Assembly: GCA_016342755.1 (NCBI GenBank)
Contig: JAEINS010000016.1
Location: 41,155 to 105,154, forward strand
Length of the DNA: 64,000 nucleotides
DNA from: Melioribacteraceae bacterium
GTDB lineage: Bacteria > Bacteroidota > Ignavibacteria > Ignavibacteriales > Melioribacteraceae
Reading direction: 5' to 3'
Shown: positions 1 to 9,391 of the stretch, in pieces
How positions within the stretch are numbered: position 1 is the first letter of the stretch
How the letters are laid out: each line of letters begins with the position of its first letter
The notes under the pieces: model-generated
What the model saw: the letters and a program-made list of their open reading frames with translations, nothing else
The model's database searches: none
What the model was told of the DNA's origin: nothing
Translations under genes and position numbers: made by a program

Positions 1-572
1 GAAGGATGCTCTTCTACATTTTCATTTATATCAACTAACTTATTACTGCCGTCAACACTAATTTTTCTTACCCAGATTTGTCCGCCAAAATCTGTTACGG
101 AAATTATACTTTCACCCTCTTTAACAAATGCATTTCCAGTTCCAACATAACCTGTTCCGCATTCTGGATAAAAATTTCCTCCTAACGTGAATTTCCCACG
201 CGCAGAATCTTCATTAAAAAAACTCCCGATAAAATCACTCCCATATCTAGTAAAGCCGTCTTCATAAGTGACTGAGAATGTAGTATCAAATATTCCAAAT
301 GATTCTTCATCGGCTGAATATAATATTGAGCTGTAGTTCCGAATCACAAAGTTGCTTCCAATAGCCTCTCCAAACTGGTTATATCTTTGAGCTGCCTTTA
401 TAACTGCATCATATCTGTTCTCGCTCCAGGTAAGTAGAAAGCCTTTGGCGGAATCTGGATAAACTTCTATAATATATTTGTTATAACCTGCTAAATTATA
501 ATCAGATGATTTTTCATACTGAGCAACTGACATTGTTGAGATTATTAAAAGAAATAGGAATATGTATTTCAT
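1..572 (-). CDS. Secreted protein of unknown function, cut by the left edge
   Basis: An open minus-strand frame runs from an ATG at 570-572 off the left end of the window, so only the N-terminal 190 or so residues are visible. The protein starts with a clear signal peptide (MKYIFLFLLIISTMSVAQ) and continues into a beta-rich, mildly acidic sequence without a motif I recognise; segments such as YNKYIIEVYPDSAKGFLLTW look like secreted propeller or beta-sandwich material. The ATG lies 13 bases after the stop of the upstream secreted protein, so the two are probably co-transcribed. Export is well supported; function is unknown. Confidence 0.75.
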   Translation of the reverse strand, partial: MKYIFLFLLIISTMSVAQYEKSSDYNLAGYNKYIIEVYPDSAKGFLLTWSENRYDAVIKAAQRYNQFGEAIGSNFVIRNYSSILYSADEESFGIFDTTFSVTYEDGFTRYGSDFIGSFFNEDSARGKFTLGGNFYPECGTGYVGTGNAFVKEGESIISVTDFGGQIWVRKISVDGSNKLVDINENVEEHP

Positions 573-585
573 TCGAGTTACCTAA

Positions 586-2442
586 TTATTTTATCAGCAA
601 AGCTTTAATTGTTTTCCTAAAATCACCGTGATTTATTTGAATAAAGTATGTTCCGCTTGGAAGATTCTTTCCGTCAAATTTTATTTTGTGATTACCAGAT
701 TTAGCAGTTCCGTTATAAAGTGTTTTTATTTTATTGCCAAGAACATCAAACACATTTATTTGTACTAACTCTCCATTAGGTATCCCAACGGATGGAATTG
801 AATATTCTATTGTTGTACTTGGATTAAACGGATTTGGATAGTTTTGGAATATATTAAAATTTCTTGGGATCTCACTAATTTCATTAGTAACTGTTATATC
901 ATTATCAACAACTATAAAAGTTTTCCATCCGTCTTCTGTAAAAAGAATTTGATTACCAGATAAACCATACGCTTCTTTGTTGGAGATAAAACTAAACCTA
1001 TCAATATTCACATTAAGAGTATCCCAAGTTTGTCCTCCGTTTTCGCTAAAATACGAATTACTGGGTGTTGATGCCCAAATACTGTCTTCATTTAATAAAT
1101 AGTCATCTGTAATGCCAAATAAAAATGTATGATTAGAATTTATATTTCCCCATGTAATTCCCCCATCTGTTGACTTTATATAATACCCTACAGCTACATA
1201 ATCAGCATATGAAGCACCTAGAACAATGCAATTCTTTTCAAATAGTTTACAATTAACTAAATCATAAAGACCAACTATATTGCCAGCTCCAATAGGCAAT
1301 TTTTTCCAACTTTTGCCACCATCAATTGTTTTATAGGCAGTTCCACCACTATTAGCTATTCCATCTGAAACTGAAACGAAAGAAAAATCAAACACTGCAC
1401 TCTGAAAAATTGAATCTATTTCAGATTTATACCAACTTGCTCCACTATTATTCGTGTAATAAATAGCTGAATTAAAATCATTCCCTTCCCCCTGGTGCAT
1501 TCCAATAAAGCCAACCGTTCTATTTATAAAATGAAAAGTTTTAACAAGCTCATCCGTAATAGAAAATAGACTAAACCATGTGCTACCACCATCATTTGTA
1601 AAGTATAAGTTTTTTACTCCTAAAACCCAGCAATCATTTTCGTAAACAAATTGCAATTTTGATAATTTTTCATCATCGCCAAAACTAATATTCTCCCAAG
1701 ACAATCCTCCATTAGAGGTTATTGAGATTGTTGAATCATTTTTTACAATGCCTCCAACATCTCTGTTAAGAAAGAATATTTTAGAGGCTTTCCGGTCATT
1801 AATAATAGTCGATAGTTCTTCATTTTGTTTTGGAATTGTTCCCAAAGTATCACCATTTATTATTGCAGCCTTCAAGGATTTTGTATATTGCCCGCCTTCA
1901 GAGGTTAGATGAAAAGTTTTTCCGACTCCTTTCTCAAATATTATTTGTTCAGAAACTAAGAAATCAGATTCTTGAAATAAATAAGCAGAGTCATCACCAA
2001 ACAGCTGATAATCATATAATTGATTTTCTGGTCTCGCATCATCTTTATCAAGATAGGTTATAAAATATGATATTTCGTCGCATAATTTCCATTCAACTGT
2101 TGAATCAGGTTCATAAGTAAAAGAATATATCTGACTATCCTCACCGCAATCATATAAAAAAACATTTTTTTCATAACAACGAAGTGTATTTGCTAAGGAA
2201 TCAAATCGGACATGATAAATTCTATTTTGCTCCATCATTGTGTAATAGTGAAATCCATTTGACATCACTGTATCACTTATCACTTCCACAATATGTTCTT
2301 TAGAAACACAATCAATCTCACAACTGATGGATTCATAAAACCATTTATTTCCGATAGCTAAAGGATAAAAGTCAGAATTTGAATTTTGTGCTGAAAGAAT
2401 ATTTGCCCAAACTATTACAAGTGCTAGTAAAAAAAATCTCAT
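586..2442 (-). CDS. Secreted YCF48/BNR-like propeller protein with T9SS sorting domain
   Basis: The protein has a signal peptide (MRFFLLALVIVWANILSAQ), an N-terminal domain of about 200 residues, then at least six degenerate repeats of the type TxDGGxTW (for example NDGGSTWF, IDGGKSWK, TDGGITWG, ENGGQTWD), which mark YCF48/BNR-like beta-propeller blades. The last 90 residues carry NYPNPFNPSTTIEYSIP and end in GTYFIQINHGDFRKTIKALLIK, a T9SS C-terminal sorting domain, so the product is expected to cross the outer membrane and be surface-attached or released. An upstream in-frame ATG at 2469 exists, but the ATG at 2442 is preceded by GGAAG and begins a proper signal peptide. The repeats alone do not give a function. 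Confidence 0.85.
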   Translation of the reverse strand: MRFFLLALVIVWANILSAQNSNSDFYPLAIGNKWFYESISCEIDCVSKEHIVEVISDTVMSNGFHYYTMMEQNRIYHVRFDSLANTLRCYEKNVFLYDCGEDSQIYSFTYEPDSTVEWKLCDEISYFITYLDKDDARPENQLYDYQLFGDDSAYLFQESDFLVSEQIIFEKGVGKTFHLTSEGGQYTKSLKAAIINGDTLGTIPKQNEELSTIINDRKASKIFFLNRDVGGIVKNDSTISITSNGGLSWENISFGDDEKLSKLQFVYENDCWVLGVKNLYFTNDGGSTWFSLFSITDELVKTFHFINRTVGFIGMHQGEGNDFNSAIYYTNNSGASWYKSEIDSIFQSAVFDFSFVSVSDGIANSGGTAYKTIDGGKSWKKLPIGAGNIVGLYDLVNCKLFEKNCIVLGASYADYVAVGYYIKSTDGGITWGNINSNHTFLFGITDDYLLNEDSIWASTPSNSYFSENGGQTWDTLNVNIDRFSFISNKEAYGLSGNQILFTEDGWKTFIVVDNDITVTNEISEIPRNFNIFQNYPNPFNPSTTIEYSIPSVGIPNGELVQINVFDVLGNKIKTLYNGTAKSGNHKIKFDGKNLPSGTYFIQINHGDFRKTIKALLIK

Positions 2443-2570
2443 CACTTCTTCCATGATTTTGTTAAACATAAATTAACAAAACATTAATTTAGTTTAAATT
2501 ATTTTAGGACTAATATTTTTATAGTTGGAGTAATTGAGAGCTACATGAAAAATCTGTATAACACCCAATT

Positions 2571-3929
2571 TTAATGATGATTTATAAACTCGTCTTTCTT
2601 CAGATAAATTCTTAACCAGAAATATGCAGTTAGTCCGGCTAATAAGTTTGAAATTAAAGCTGACGCAAAAATACCTTTCACACCTAATAAATATGAGCCG
2701 AGATAAGCAAGAGGTACATATAATATAAACATTTGAAGTATCATCAGTACAGTTGAATTAAAAGGTTTGTTTAATACGTTAAATGCTGTCTGAGAAATTC
2801 TTAAAATACTCTGAAACCCATAACCCCATGATACTATGGCAAAATATAACGAAGCAATTTCAATCACTCTTAAATCATCATTAAATAATGAGGCAAAGTA
2901 TTTTCCGATTATCATTAATATTACAGCAGTACAAATTCCCCAGCTAATTCCAAACTGATATGCTCTTTTGATAACCAGACGTACTCTATCTATTTTACCT
3001 GCACCCTGGTTTTGACCAATATATGGACCAAGAACTACCGAGAGCGAAATTATAACCGCGGCAAAAAGCATTTCAACTCTTGATGCAACTCCAAAGGCAG
3101 CAACAGCTTCTTTACCAAACGAAGCAACCAAAGCTGTAATAAAACCCATAGCTAATGGAACTACTAAGTTTGTTCCCGCAGTAGGAATACCTATATATAA
3201 AAGTTTTTTCCATGAAATTATAACTTCACTTATTTTAGGAACTTTAAAAGTTATCATGTTATGATGCCGCTTAAGAATGTATAATGATAGCACAAGTGTT
3301 AAGGCTCTTGAAATAACCGTAGCAATTGCGGCTCCGGTAAGTTCAAGTCTGGGAATAATTCCAAATCCAAAAATAAAAATTGGATCAAGCAAAATGTTAA
3401 CCGCAACAGATGAAACCATTACAATACTAGCTGTTTTAGTATCACCCGATGCACGAATTGCACTATTACCAACCATCGGTATCACTAAAAAAAACATTCC
3501 CGGATACCAGTATAGCATGTAATCCTTTATCAAGCCTAGTGTTTCTGCATTAGCTCCAATTAAAGTAAACACAGGTTCAATTGTAAAAAGTCCTAGAAAA
3601 ATAAAACAGGCAACTATAATAAGTGAAAGAACCAGGCTATCAGTTGTTAACCTTTGAATTTTATATTGATCACCCTCACCAATAGCTTTAGAAATTATTG
3701 CAGAGGCTCCCACACCAAGCCCCGTTGCAATACCGGCAACAACCATTACAACAGGAAATGTAAAGCTCATTGCCGCAAGCTCTGTTGTACCAAGCTGACC
3801 TACAAAATAGGTATCAACAATATTAAACATCATGGTAGCCAGCATTCCAAAAAACATTTGAAAACTAAGCTTCATCAATTGCTTTGTTACATTTCCTTCG
3901 GTTAATATTGCTTTTGTTTTTTTCTTCAT
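2571..3929 (-). CDS. MATE family efflux transporter
   Basis: This 452-residue polytopic membrane protein has the length and double six-helix pattern of the multidrug and toxic compound extrusion family. Family features include the N-terminal MKLSFQMFFGMLATMMFNIVD segment and the conserved FVGQLGTTELAAMSF stretch, repeated in altered form in the second half. These proteins export cationic drugs or metabolites in exchange for Na+ or H+; the substrate cannot be read from sequence. It starts only 10 bases after the run of T residues of the lysA terminator and lacks a Shine-Dalgarno sequence. Confidence 0.92.
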   Translation of the reverse strand: MKKKTKAILTEGNVTKQLMKLSFQMFFGMLATMMFNIVDTYFVGQLGTTELAAMSFTFPVVMVVAGIATGLGVGASAIISKAIGEGDQYKIQRLTTDSLVLSLIIVACFIFLGLFTIEPVFTLIGANAETLGLIKDYMLYWYPGMFFLVIPMVGNSAIRASGDTKTASIVMVSSVAVNILLDPIFIFGFGIIPRLELTGAAIATVISRALTLVLSLYILKRHHNMITFKVPKISEVIISWKKLLYIGIPTAGTNLVVPLAMGFITALVASFGKEAVAAFGVASRVEMLFAAVIISLSVVLGPYIGQNQGAGKIDRVRLVIKRAYQFGISWGICTAVILMIIGKYFASLFNDDLRVIEIASLYFAIVSWGYGFQSILRISQTAFNVLNKPFNSTVLMILQMFILYVPLAYLGSYLLGVKGIFASALISNLLAGLTAYFWLRIYLKKDEFINHH

Positions 3930-3930
3930 A

Positions 3931-3957
3931 TAAAATAAAAGCGGAGTTAAATCCGCT
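3931..3957 (-). terminator. Rho-independent terminator of lysA
   Basis: Read on the minus strand, AGCGGA and TCCGCT form a 6 bp stem (3940-3957) followed by TTTTATTTTA (3931-3940). It lies about 95 bases after the lysA stop and directly before the MATE start codon, so it should separate the two transcripts. Confidence 0.7.
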
Positions 3958-3999
3958 CTGGTTAAATAATTATACAGACAAATAATTTCTATTTTGAAG

Positions 4000-4040
4000 C
4001 ATGCCTATCGGCAGGAAAAATGACTGAGAAATCTTTACCG
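4000..4040. repeat. Fragment of a dispersed palindromic repeat
   Basis: The segment GACTGAGAAATCTTT at 4022-4036 is identical to 61002-61016, part of the complete palindromic element at 60982-61055. A small TGCC/GGCA hairpin lies just before it (4002-4013). It is probably a decayed copy of the same repeat family in the lysA-MATE spacer. Confidence 0.45.
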
Positions 4041-4051
4041 CAATTTTCTAT

Positions 4052-5323
4052 TTAATGTAATCCATCAACAATTTTCTCATCATAAAGAAGATGCTCGAAT
4101 GTTTCCCGGCTTCTTACAACATAATATTTATCACCATCTACCATTACTTCTGCCGGTCTTCTTCTTGCATTATAGTTTGAGGCCATTACCATTGAATAAG
4201 CTCCGGCTGACATCACTGCTAATTTATCGCCACTCTTAACTTTAGAGATCTCTCTTTTCTTGGCAAGAAAATCGCCACTTTCACAAACAGGACCAACTAC
4301 ATCAGCAATAATATCTTCTTCACCATTTTTTATTACTGGTTGTATATGATGATAACTACCATAAATACTGGGTCTTAGAAGATCAGTCATAGCAGCATCA
4401 GTTACAATAAAGTTTTTGTTATTGTTTGATTTTGTATATAAAACCTCAGTAAGCAAAACCCCGCCATTTGCAGTAAAGTAACGACCAGGTTCAAACATAA
4501 TTTCGCAATTAAGTTTCTTAAATAATGGCACAATTGCTTCAGCTAACTGAGCCGGAGTAAACGTTGTTTCATCCTTATATAACACGCCCATTCCGCCGCC
4601 AATATCAAAATGCTCTATGGATATTCCGTTTGAACGAAGTTCTTCAACTAAAGAAGATAATTTTTCAACTGCTTCTATATAAGGTTCAATGGTTGTAATT
4701 TGTGAACCAATATGCATATCAATACCAGTCATTTTTATATTTGGCATTTTATCACATTCAGTAAAAAACTGTACAGCTTCAGTTGCCGCAATTCCAAATT
4801 TATTTTCTGCAAGTCCGGTAGAAATATAAGAATGTGTTTTTGCGTCTACATTTGGATTAACCCTAAACGCAACATGGGCAACTTTACCTAGTTCACCGGC
4901 AATTTTATTAATTAGTTCAACTTCTCCGTAAGATTCAGCTTTTATAATTAGAACATCATTTTCCAATCCCATTCTAATTTCATCGGCAGTTTTGCCAACG
5001 CCGGTTAACAATATTTTTTTAGGATCAATACCTGCTTTTAATGCTCTATAAAGTTCACCTGCCGAGTTCACATCAATTCCGCTTCCAAGATCAGCAAAGG
5101 TTTTTATCACATTAAGATTAAAATTGGATTTAGACGCAAAAAATATTTTATGATTTACGTCTTTAAATGCGTTAGTAAATTCCAGGTACCTGTCCTGAAA
5201 AAACTTTTTGCTGTAAACATACAAGGGTGTTCCAAGCTCATCAGCAACCGGATTTAATTTTACATCTTCGCAGTAAAGTTCATTTTCTTTATAAATGAAA
5301 TAATCTGAATTAAAATATCTCAT
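4052..5323 (-). CDS. lysA: Diaminopimelate decarboxylase
   Basis: LysA catalyses the last step of lysine synthesis, PLP-dependent decarboxylation of meso-diaminopimelate. The 423 residues match the family length. The PLP lysine lies in FASKSN (Lys65), followed by the conserved GIDVNSAGEL region. HIGSQI, HFDIGGGMG, EPGRY and the GPVCESGDFL motif (active-site Cys contributed across the dimer) are all present. The gene is divergent from leuS and followed by its own terminator. No other lysine gene is next to it. Confidence 0.97.
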   Translation of the reverse strand: MRYFNSDYFIYKENELYCEDVKLNPVADELGTPLYVYSKKFFQDRYLEFTNAFKDVNHKIFFASKSNFNLNVIKTFADLGSGIDVNSAGELYRALKAGIDPKKILLTGVGKTADEIRMGLENDVLIIKAESYGEVELINKIAGELGKVAHVAFRVNPNVDAKTHSYISTGLAENKFGIAATEAVQFFTECDKMPNIKMTGIDMHIGSQITTIEPYIEAVEKLSSLVEELRSNGISIEHFDIGGGMGVLYKDETTFTPAQLAEAIVPLFKKLNCEIMFEPGRYFTANGGVLLTEVLYTKSNNNKNFIVTDAAMTDLLRPSIYGSYHHIQPVIKNGEEDIIADVVGPVCESGDFLAKKREISKVKSGDKLAVMSAGAYSMVMASNYNARRRPAEVMVDGDKYYVVRSRETFEHLLYDEKIVDGLH

Positions 5324-5422
5324 ATTTTATCCCCACATTTAAAATTTTCACAACAGCTTCAAAAATATGAAATTATATTTTTATCTAATAATTTTTTTAT
5401 TGATCTCTTTATTTTTCCTCAG

Positions 5423-5470
5423 AAAAGTTAACTTTTTCATCCTTGATATCTGGCTCCTATTTAGTTAACT
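5423..5470. promoter_or_regulatory. Paired GTTAAC palindromes in the lysA-leuS divergent region
   Basis: The 182 bp between the divergent lysA and leuS starts contain a perfect 14 bp palindrome AAAAGTTAACTTTT (5423-5436) and a second AGTTAACT (5463-5470). Centres are 37 bp apart, about 3.5 helical turns. The arrangement resembles a two-site operator, but no regulator is known for it and AT-rich palindromes can arise by chance. Confidence 0.35.
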
Positions 5471-5505
5471 TTAGGGTTATTTTTTCACAAAAATCATGAA
5501 TAATT

Positions 5506-7974
5506 ATGAAATATCCATTTAACGAAGTTGAACAAAAATGGCGTAAAAACTGGGACGACAATAAATCATTTAAAACTAATTTCACTGATCTTGAGAAGAA
5601 ACTTTATACTCTTGTGATGTTTATTTATCCTTCAGGCGCTAAATTACACTGTGGTCACTGGTACAATTACGGGCCAACTGATTCATGGGCTAGATTTAAG
5701 AAGCTGCAAGGACATAATGTATTTGAACCGATGGGATACGATGCTTTTGGTCTTCCTGCAGAAAATTATGCTATTAAGACTGGGATTCATCCTTACGACA
5801 GCACAATGACGAATATAAAAGATATTCGGGAGCAGTTAAAAACTATGGGCTGTATGTACGACTGGGATTCAGAACTTATGACTTGTGTTCCTGAATACTA
5901 CAAATGGAATCAATGGTTATTCCTTCAATTATATAAAAAAGGATTAGCTTACAGGAAAAACGCGCCGGTTAACTGGTGTCCAAGCTGCCAGACTGTTCTT
6001 GCAAACGAGCAGGTTCAAACTGACGGAACCTGTGAAAGATGTGATACACTTGTTAATAAAAAGAATTTAACCCAGTGGTTCTTTAAGATTACTGAATACG
6101 CTGATGAATTACTTGACGGATTAGAAAAAATTGAATGGCCGGAAAAAACTAAGCTGATGCAGAAAAACTGGATCGGTAAAAGTAGCGGTGCTGAGATTGA
6201 GTTTGATATTGTTGGTCATGATAAAAAAATAAAAGTGTTTACAACACGTCCTGATACACTTTACGGTGTTACTTACGTTGTGCTTGCTCCTGAATTAGAT
6301 TTAGTTCAGGAAGTGACAACTGATGAATATAAAAAAGGTGTTGAAGATTATATTGAATCTGTAAAATCACTTTCCGAAATTGAAAGAACTTCAACCACAA
6401 AAGAAAAAACCGGTGTTCATACTGGTGCGTTTGCAATTAATCCGGTTAATGGCGAAAAAGTACCGATCCTAATTGCCGATTATGCGCTTGCAAGCTACGG
6501 AACCGGCTGTGTAATGGCTGTTCCGGGTCATGACATTAGAGATTTTGAATTTGCAAAAAAGTTTGAACTTCCAATCAGAAAAGTAATTCTTGAAGATGGT
6601 AAAACCGCTGAAGAAGAATTAACTGAAGCTTTTACTGAAGTCGGGACTATGATTAACTCTGATATATTTAACGGAGAACGTTCTGATGCCGGCAAAGAAA
6701 AAATCACAAAATATTTGAATGATAAAAATGTAGGAAGACAAACTATAAATTACCGATTACGCGACTGGCTAATTTCCCGCCAGAGATATTGGGGAACTCC
6801 AATTCCGGTTGTTTATTGCGATTCATGCGGCGAAGTAACTGTTCCAGAAGACCAGCTGCCGGTTGAACTTCCATACGAAGTTAATTTTTCGCATGACGGC
6901 GGATCGCCTCTTGCTACAAATGAAGAGTTTGTAAATTGTAAATGTCCAAAGTGCGGCGGCGATGCTAAACGTGATGTTGATACTATGGATACTTTTGTTG
7001 ATTCATCCTGGTATTATTTACGCTATATGAATCCTAAGTTTTCTGATGGAATGTTTGATAAAGATCTTGGCGATAACTGGACTCCGGTTGATATGTATGT
7101 TGGCGGCGCGGAACATGCTACAATGCATTTATTATACGCAAGATTCGTTCATAAATTCTTACGCGATATTGGAATGGTTAACAGTGATGAACCTTTCCAA
7201 AAGCTGATACACCAGGGAACCATTACTAATGCTGGTGCCAAGATGTCTAAATCGAAAGGAAATGTAGTTAATCCTGATGAGTTTATTAAAGATGTTGGTG
7301 CTGATGTATTTAGAATGTACTTAATGTTTATGGGACCTTATGAACTTGGCGGTGACTGGAGTGATAAAGGAATTGTTGGTGTTGATAGATTTGTTCAGAG
7401 AATTTACCAGATGATTAAAAATCACGAAGGTATTTCAAAAACTAATCCGGCTGAAAACACTTATGATATTGGCTCTCTTTCTGAAGAAGAAAAAAATGTT
7501 TATCGTAAAGTGAATCAGTCACTTAGTAAAATTGCTGTTGAGATTGAACATTTCAGATTTAACACTGCTGTTGCTGTTTTAATGGAATTATTAAATGAGC
7601 TGACTAAAAATCTTTCCGGCTGTAGAAAAGATCTTAAGACTTATGCCTTGGAACGAATTACCGTTATGCTTTCTCCATTGGCTCCTCATCTTGGTGAAGA
7701 AGCATGGAGTCTTTTAGGAAAAGATACTTCTTTAAATGAAAGCCCGGTTTGGTTTGAAGTTGATGAAAAAGCTTTAACTGTTGATGAAGTAACAATTGTT
7801 GTTCAGATAATGGGTAAAGTTAGAGCCAAATTTGAAATGCCTTTGGATAGTGATGAAGCTGCTGTTAGGGAAACTGCAATGAGTAATCCTAACGTGCTGT
7901 CGCATATTGAGGGAAAAACTATTGTTAAAGAGATTTACGTTAAAAATAAAATTTATAATATAGTAGCAAAGTAA
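5506..7974 (+). CDS. leuS: Leucyl-tRNA synthetase
   Basis: This class Ia aminoacyl-tRNA synthetase charges tRNA-Leu. The 822 residues contain the HIGH-type motif HCGH (48-51), the KMSKS motif (about 579-583), the WGTPIP segment and the GTGCVMAVPGHD editing-domain core. A zinc-binding-like cysteine cluster (CPSCQ...CERC) follows the first Rossmann half, and a second CPKCGG cluster lies before the catalytic return. The start fits the family N-terminus (MKYPFNEVEQKW); no Shine-Dalgarno is visible. The upstream region shows no T-box features. Confidence 0.98.
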   Translation: MKYPFNEVEQKWRKNWDDNKSFKTNFTDLEKKLYTLVMFIYPSGAKLHCGHWYNYGPTDSWARFKKLQGHNVFEPMGYDAFGLPAENYAIKTGIHPYDSTMTNIKDIREQLKTMGCMYDWDSELMTCVPEYYKWNQWLFLQLYKKGLAYRKNAPVNWCPSCQTVLANEQVQTDGTCERCDTLVNKKNLTQWFFKITEYADELLDGLEKIEWPEKTKLMQKNWIGKSSGAEIEFDIVGHDKKIKVFTTRPDTLYGVTYVVLAPELDLVQEVTTDEYKKGVEDYIESVKSLSEIERTSTTKEKTGVHTGAFAINPVNGEKVPILIADYALASYGTGCVMAVPGHDIRDFEFAKKFELPIRKVILEDGKTAEEELTEAFTEVGTMINSDIFNGERSDAGKEKITKYLNDKNVGRQTINYRLRDWLISRQRYWGTPIPVVYCDSCGEVTVPEDQLPVELPYEVNFSHDGGSPLATNEEFVNCKCPKCGGDAKRDVDTMDTFVDSSWYYLRYMNPKFSDGMFDKDLGDNWTPVDMYVGGAEHATMHLLYARFVHKFLRDIGMVNSDEPFQKLIHQGTITNAGAKMSKSKGNVVNPDEFIKDVGADVFRMYLMFMGPYELGGDWSDKGIVGVDRFVQRIYQMIKNHEGISKTNPAENTYDIGSLSEEEKNVYRKVNQSLSKIAVEIEHFRFNTAVAVLMELLNELTKNLSGCRKDLKTYALERITVMLSPLAPHLGEEAWSLLGKDTSLNESPVWFEVDEKALTVDEVTIVVQIMGKVRAKFEMPLDSDEAAVRETAMSNPNVLSHIEGKTIVKEIYVKNKIYNIVAK

Positions 7975-7987
7975 TTTATTACACTTA

Positions 7988-8044
7988 TTTGTCATTCTGA
8001 GGAATCCGTTAAATAGGATTTCTCACTTCGTTAGGAATGACAAA
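7988..8044. repeat. Dispersed palindromic repeat, complete copy
   Basis: The perfect 10 bp outer arms TTTGTCATTC (7988-7997) and GAATGACAAA (8035-8044) enclose inner arms GAGGAATCC and GGATTTCTC that pair at 8 of 9 positions. The whole unit of about 57 bp fits in the leuS-serS spacer. The same architecture recurs at 60982-61055, and a relative is at 62046-62124. Related GTCATTC/GAATGAC intergenic repeats are common in Bacteroidota-group genomes. It could act as a hairpin in the leuS-serS transcript. Confidence 0.7.
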
Positions 8045-8075
8045 TTAAAATAGACTTCAAATTATTGAGGAAATA

Positions 8076-9353
8076 ATGTTAGACATAAAATTAATTAGAG
8101 AAAATCCTGAACTTGTAAAGCAGGGAATCTCTAATAAAAATGAAAAAGATACAGTTGATGAAATTTTGGCGGCTGATAAAGAAAGAAGAGAACTAGTAGC
8201 CAAAGTTGAAGAATTAAAAGCTAAAAAAAATAAAGTATCGCAGGAAGTTGGAAAACTTAAAAAAGCTGGTGAAGATGCATCTGACATAATTGCTGAGATG
8301 GGAAAAGTTGCCAACGAAGTAAAAGAGCTTGATGAAAAACTGAGAGAAGTTGAAGATAAGTTAAATGAGCTTTTAATGTGGGTTCCTAATCTTCCAAACA
8401 AAAATACACCAATTGGTAAAAGTGCCGATGATAATATTGAAACAAAACAATGGCTGCCGGAAGGTTTTAATTTTGAAAACGATTTTGAAAAAATGGATCA
8501 CGTTGAGCTTGGCAAAAAATTAAACATTCTGGATTTTGAACGCGGTGCTAAAATCAGCGGATCGGGTTTCCCGGTTTATGTTGGCAAGGGTGCAACTCTG
8601 GAACGTGCTTTAATAAACTATATGCTCGATCTTCATATAAACGAACATGGATTTACAGAAATTCTACCGCCTTTTATGGTTAATGCCGAATCAATGCGCG
8701 GTACAGGTCAGTTACCTAAAATGGCTGATGATATGTACACCTGCGAAAAAGACGGAGTTTATCCCATTCCTACTGCCGAAGTTCCTATAACTAACCTTCA
8801 CAGAAAAGAAGTGCTTGAAGAAAAAGATCTTCCGATAAATTATGTTGGTTATTCAGCGTGCTTCAGAAGAGAGGCCGGTTCTTATGGTAAAGATTCTAAA
8901 GGCTTTTTAAGAGTACATCAGTTTAATAAAATAGAAATGGTGAAATTTGTTAAACCGGAAACTTCTTATCAGGAATTAGATAAACTGGTAGATTACGCAA
9001 CTGAAATTTTAGAGAAATTAAAAATACCTTATAGAATACTGCAATTATGTTCTGGCGATTTAAGTTTTGCAGCTGCAATGTGCTTTGATATTGAGACATG
9101 GTCGCCTGCGGAAAATAAATGGCTCGAAGCCTCATCGTGCAGTAACTTTGAAGATTTCCAAGCCAGGAGAGCAAGTATCAGATATCGTAAAACTGAAGAT
9201 AAAAAATTAGATTTTCTACACACTCTAAATGGTTCCGGTCTTGCAACAAGTCGGTTGATGGTTTCTTTACTCGAAAATTATCAGACTCCGGAAGGCAAAA
9301 TTATTGTACCTGAAGTTTTACAAAAGTATACCGGGTTTAAAATTATAGGTTAG
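8076..9353 (+). CDS. serS: Seryl-tRNA synthetase
   Basis: This class IIa synthetase charges tRNA-Ser (and tRNA-Sec where present). The N-terminal 110 residues form the long antiparallel coiled-coil arm typical of SerRS (Lys/Glu-rich, KVEELKAKKNKVSQEVGKL). The catalytic domain has motif 2 (FRREAGSYGKDSKGFLRVHQF) and motif 3 (NGSGLATSRLMVSLLE). TAEVPITN, the serine-site TxE loop, is present. Length of 425 residues is standard. A GAGG Shine-Dalgarno lies 5 bases before the ATG. Confidence 0.98.
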   Translation: MLDIKLIRENPELVKQGISNKNEKDTVDEILAADKERRELVAKVEELKAKKNKVSQEVGKLKKAGEDASDIIAEMGKVANEVKELDEKLREVEDKLNELLMWVPNLPNKNTPIGKSADDNIETKQWLPEGFNFENDFEKMDHVELGKKLNILDFERGAKISGSGFPVYVGKGATLERALINYMLDLHINEHGFTEILPPFMVNAESMRGTGQLPKMADDMYTCEKDGVYPIPTAEVPITNLHRKEVLEEKDLPINYVGYSACFRREAGSYGKDSKGFLRVHQFNKIEMVKFVKPETSYQELDKLVDYATEILEKLKIPYRILQLCSGDLSFAAAMCFDIETWSPAENKWLEASSCSNFEDFQARRASIRYRKTEDKKLDFLHTLNGSGLATSRLMVSLLENYQTPEGKIIVPEVLQKYTGFKIIG

Positions 9354-9366
9354 TTTTAATTTCATT

Positions 9367-9391
9367 AAGCCGGATTAATATCCGGCTTTTA
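9367..9391 (+). terminator. Rho-independent terminator of serS
   Basis: A perfect 8 bp stem AAGCCGGA/TCCGGCTT (9367-9374 and 9381-9388) with a 6-base loop is followed by TTAATTT. It also overlaps the end of the convergent deacetylase gene, where it could work weakly in the other direction. Confidence 0.8.

Noticed and set aside
5324..5505. T-box or amino-acid leader upstream of leuS
   Set aside because: The region is short, lacks a T-box sequence and terminator hairpin, and such leaders are not expected in this lineage.
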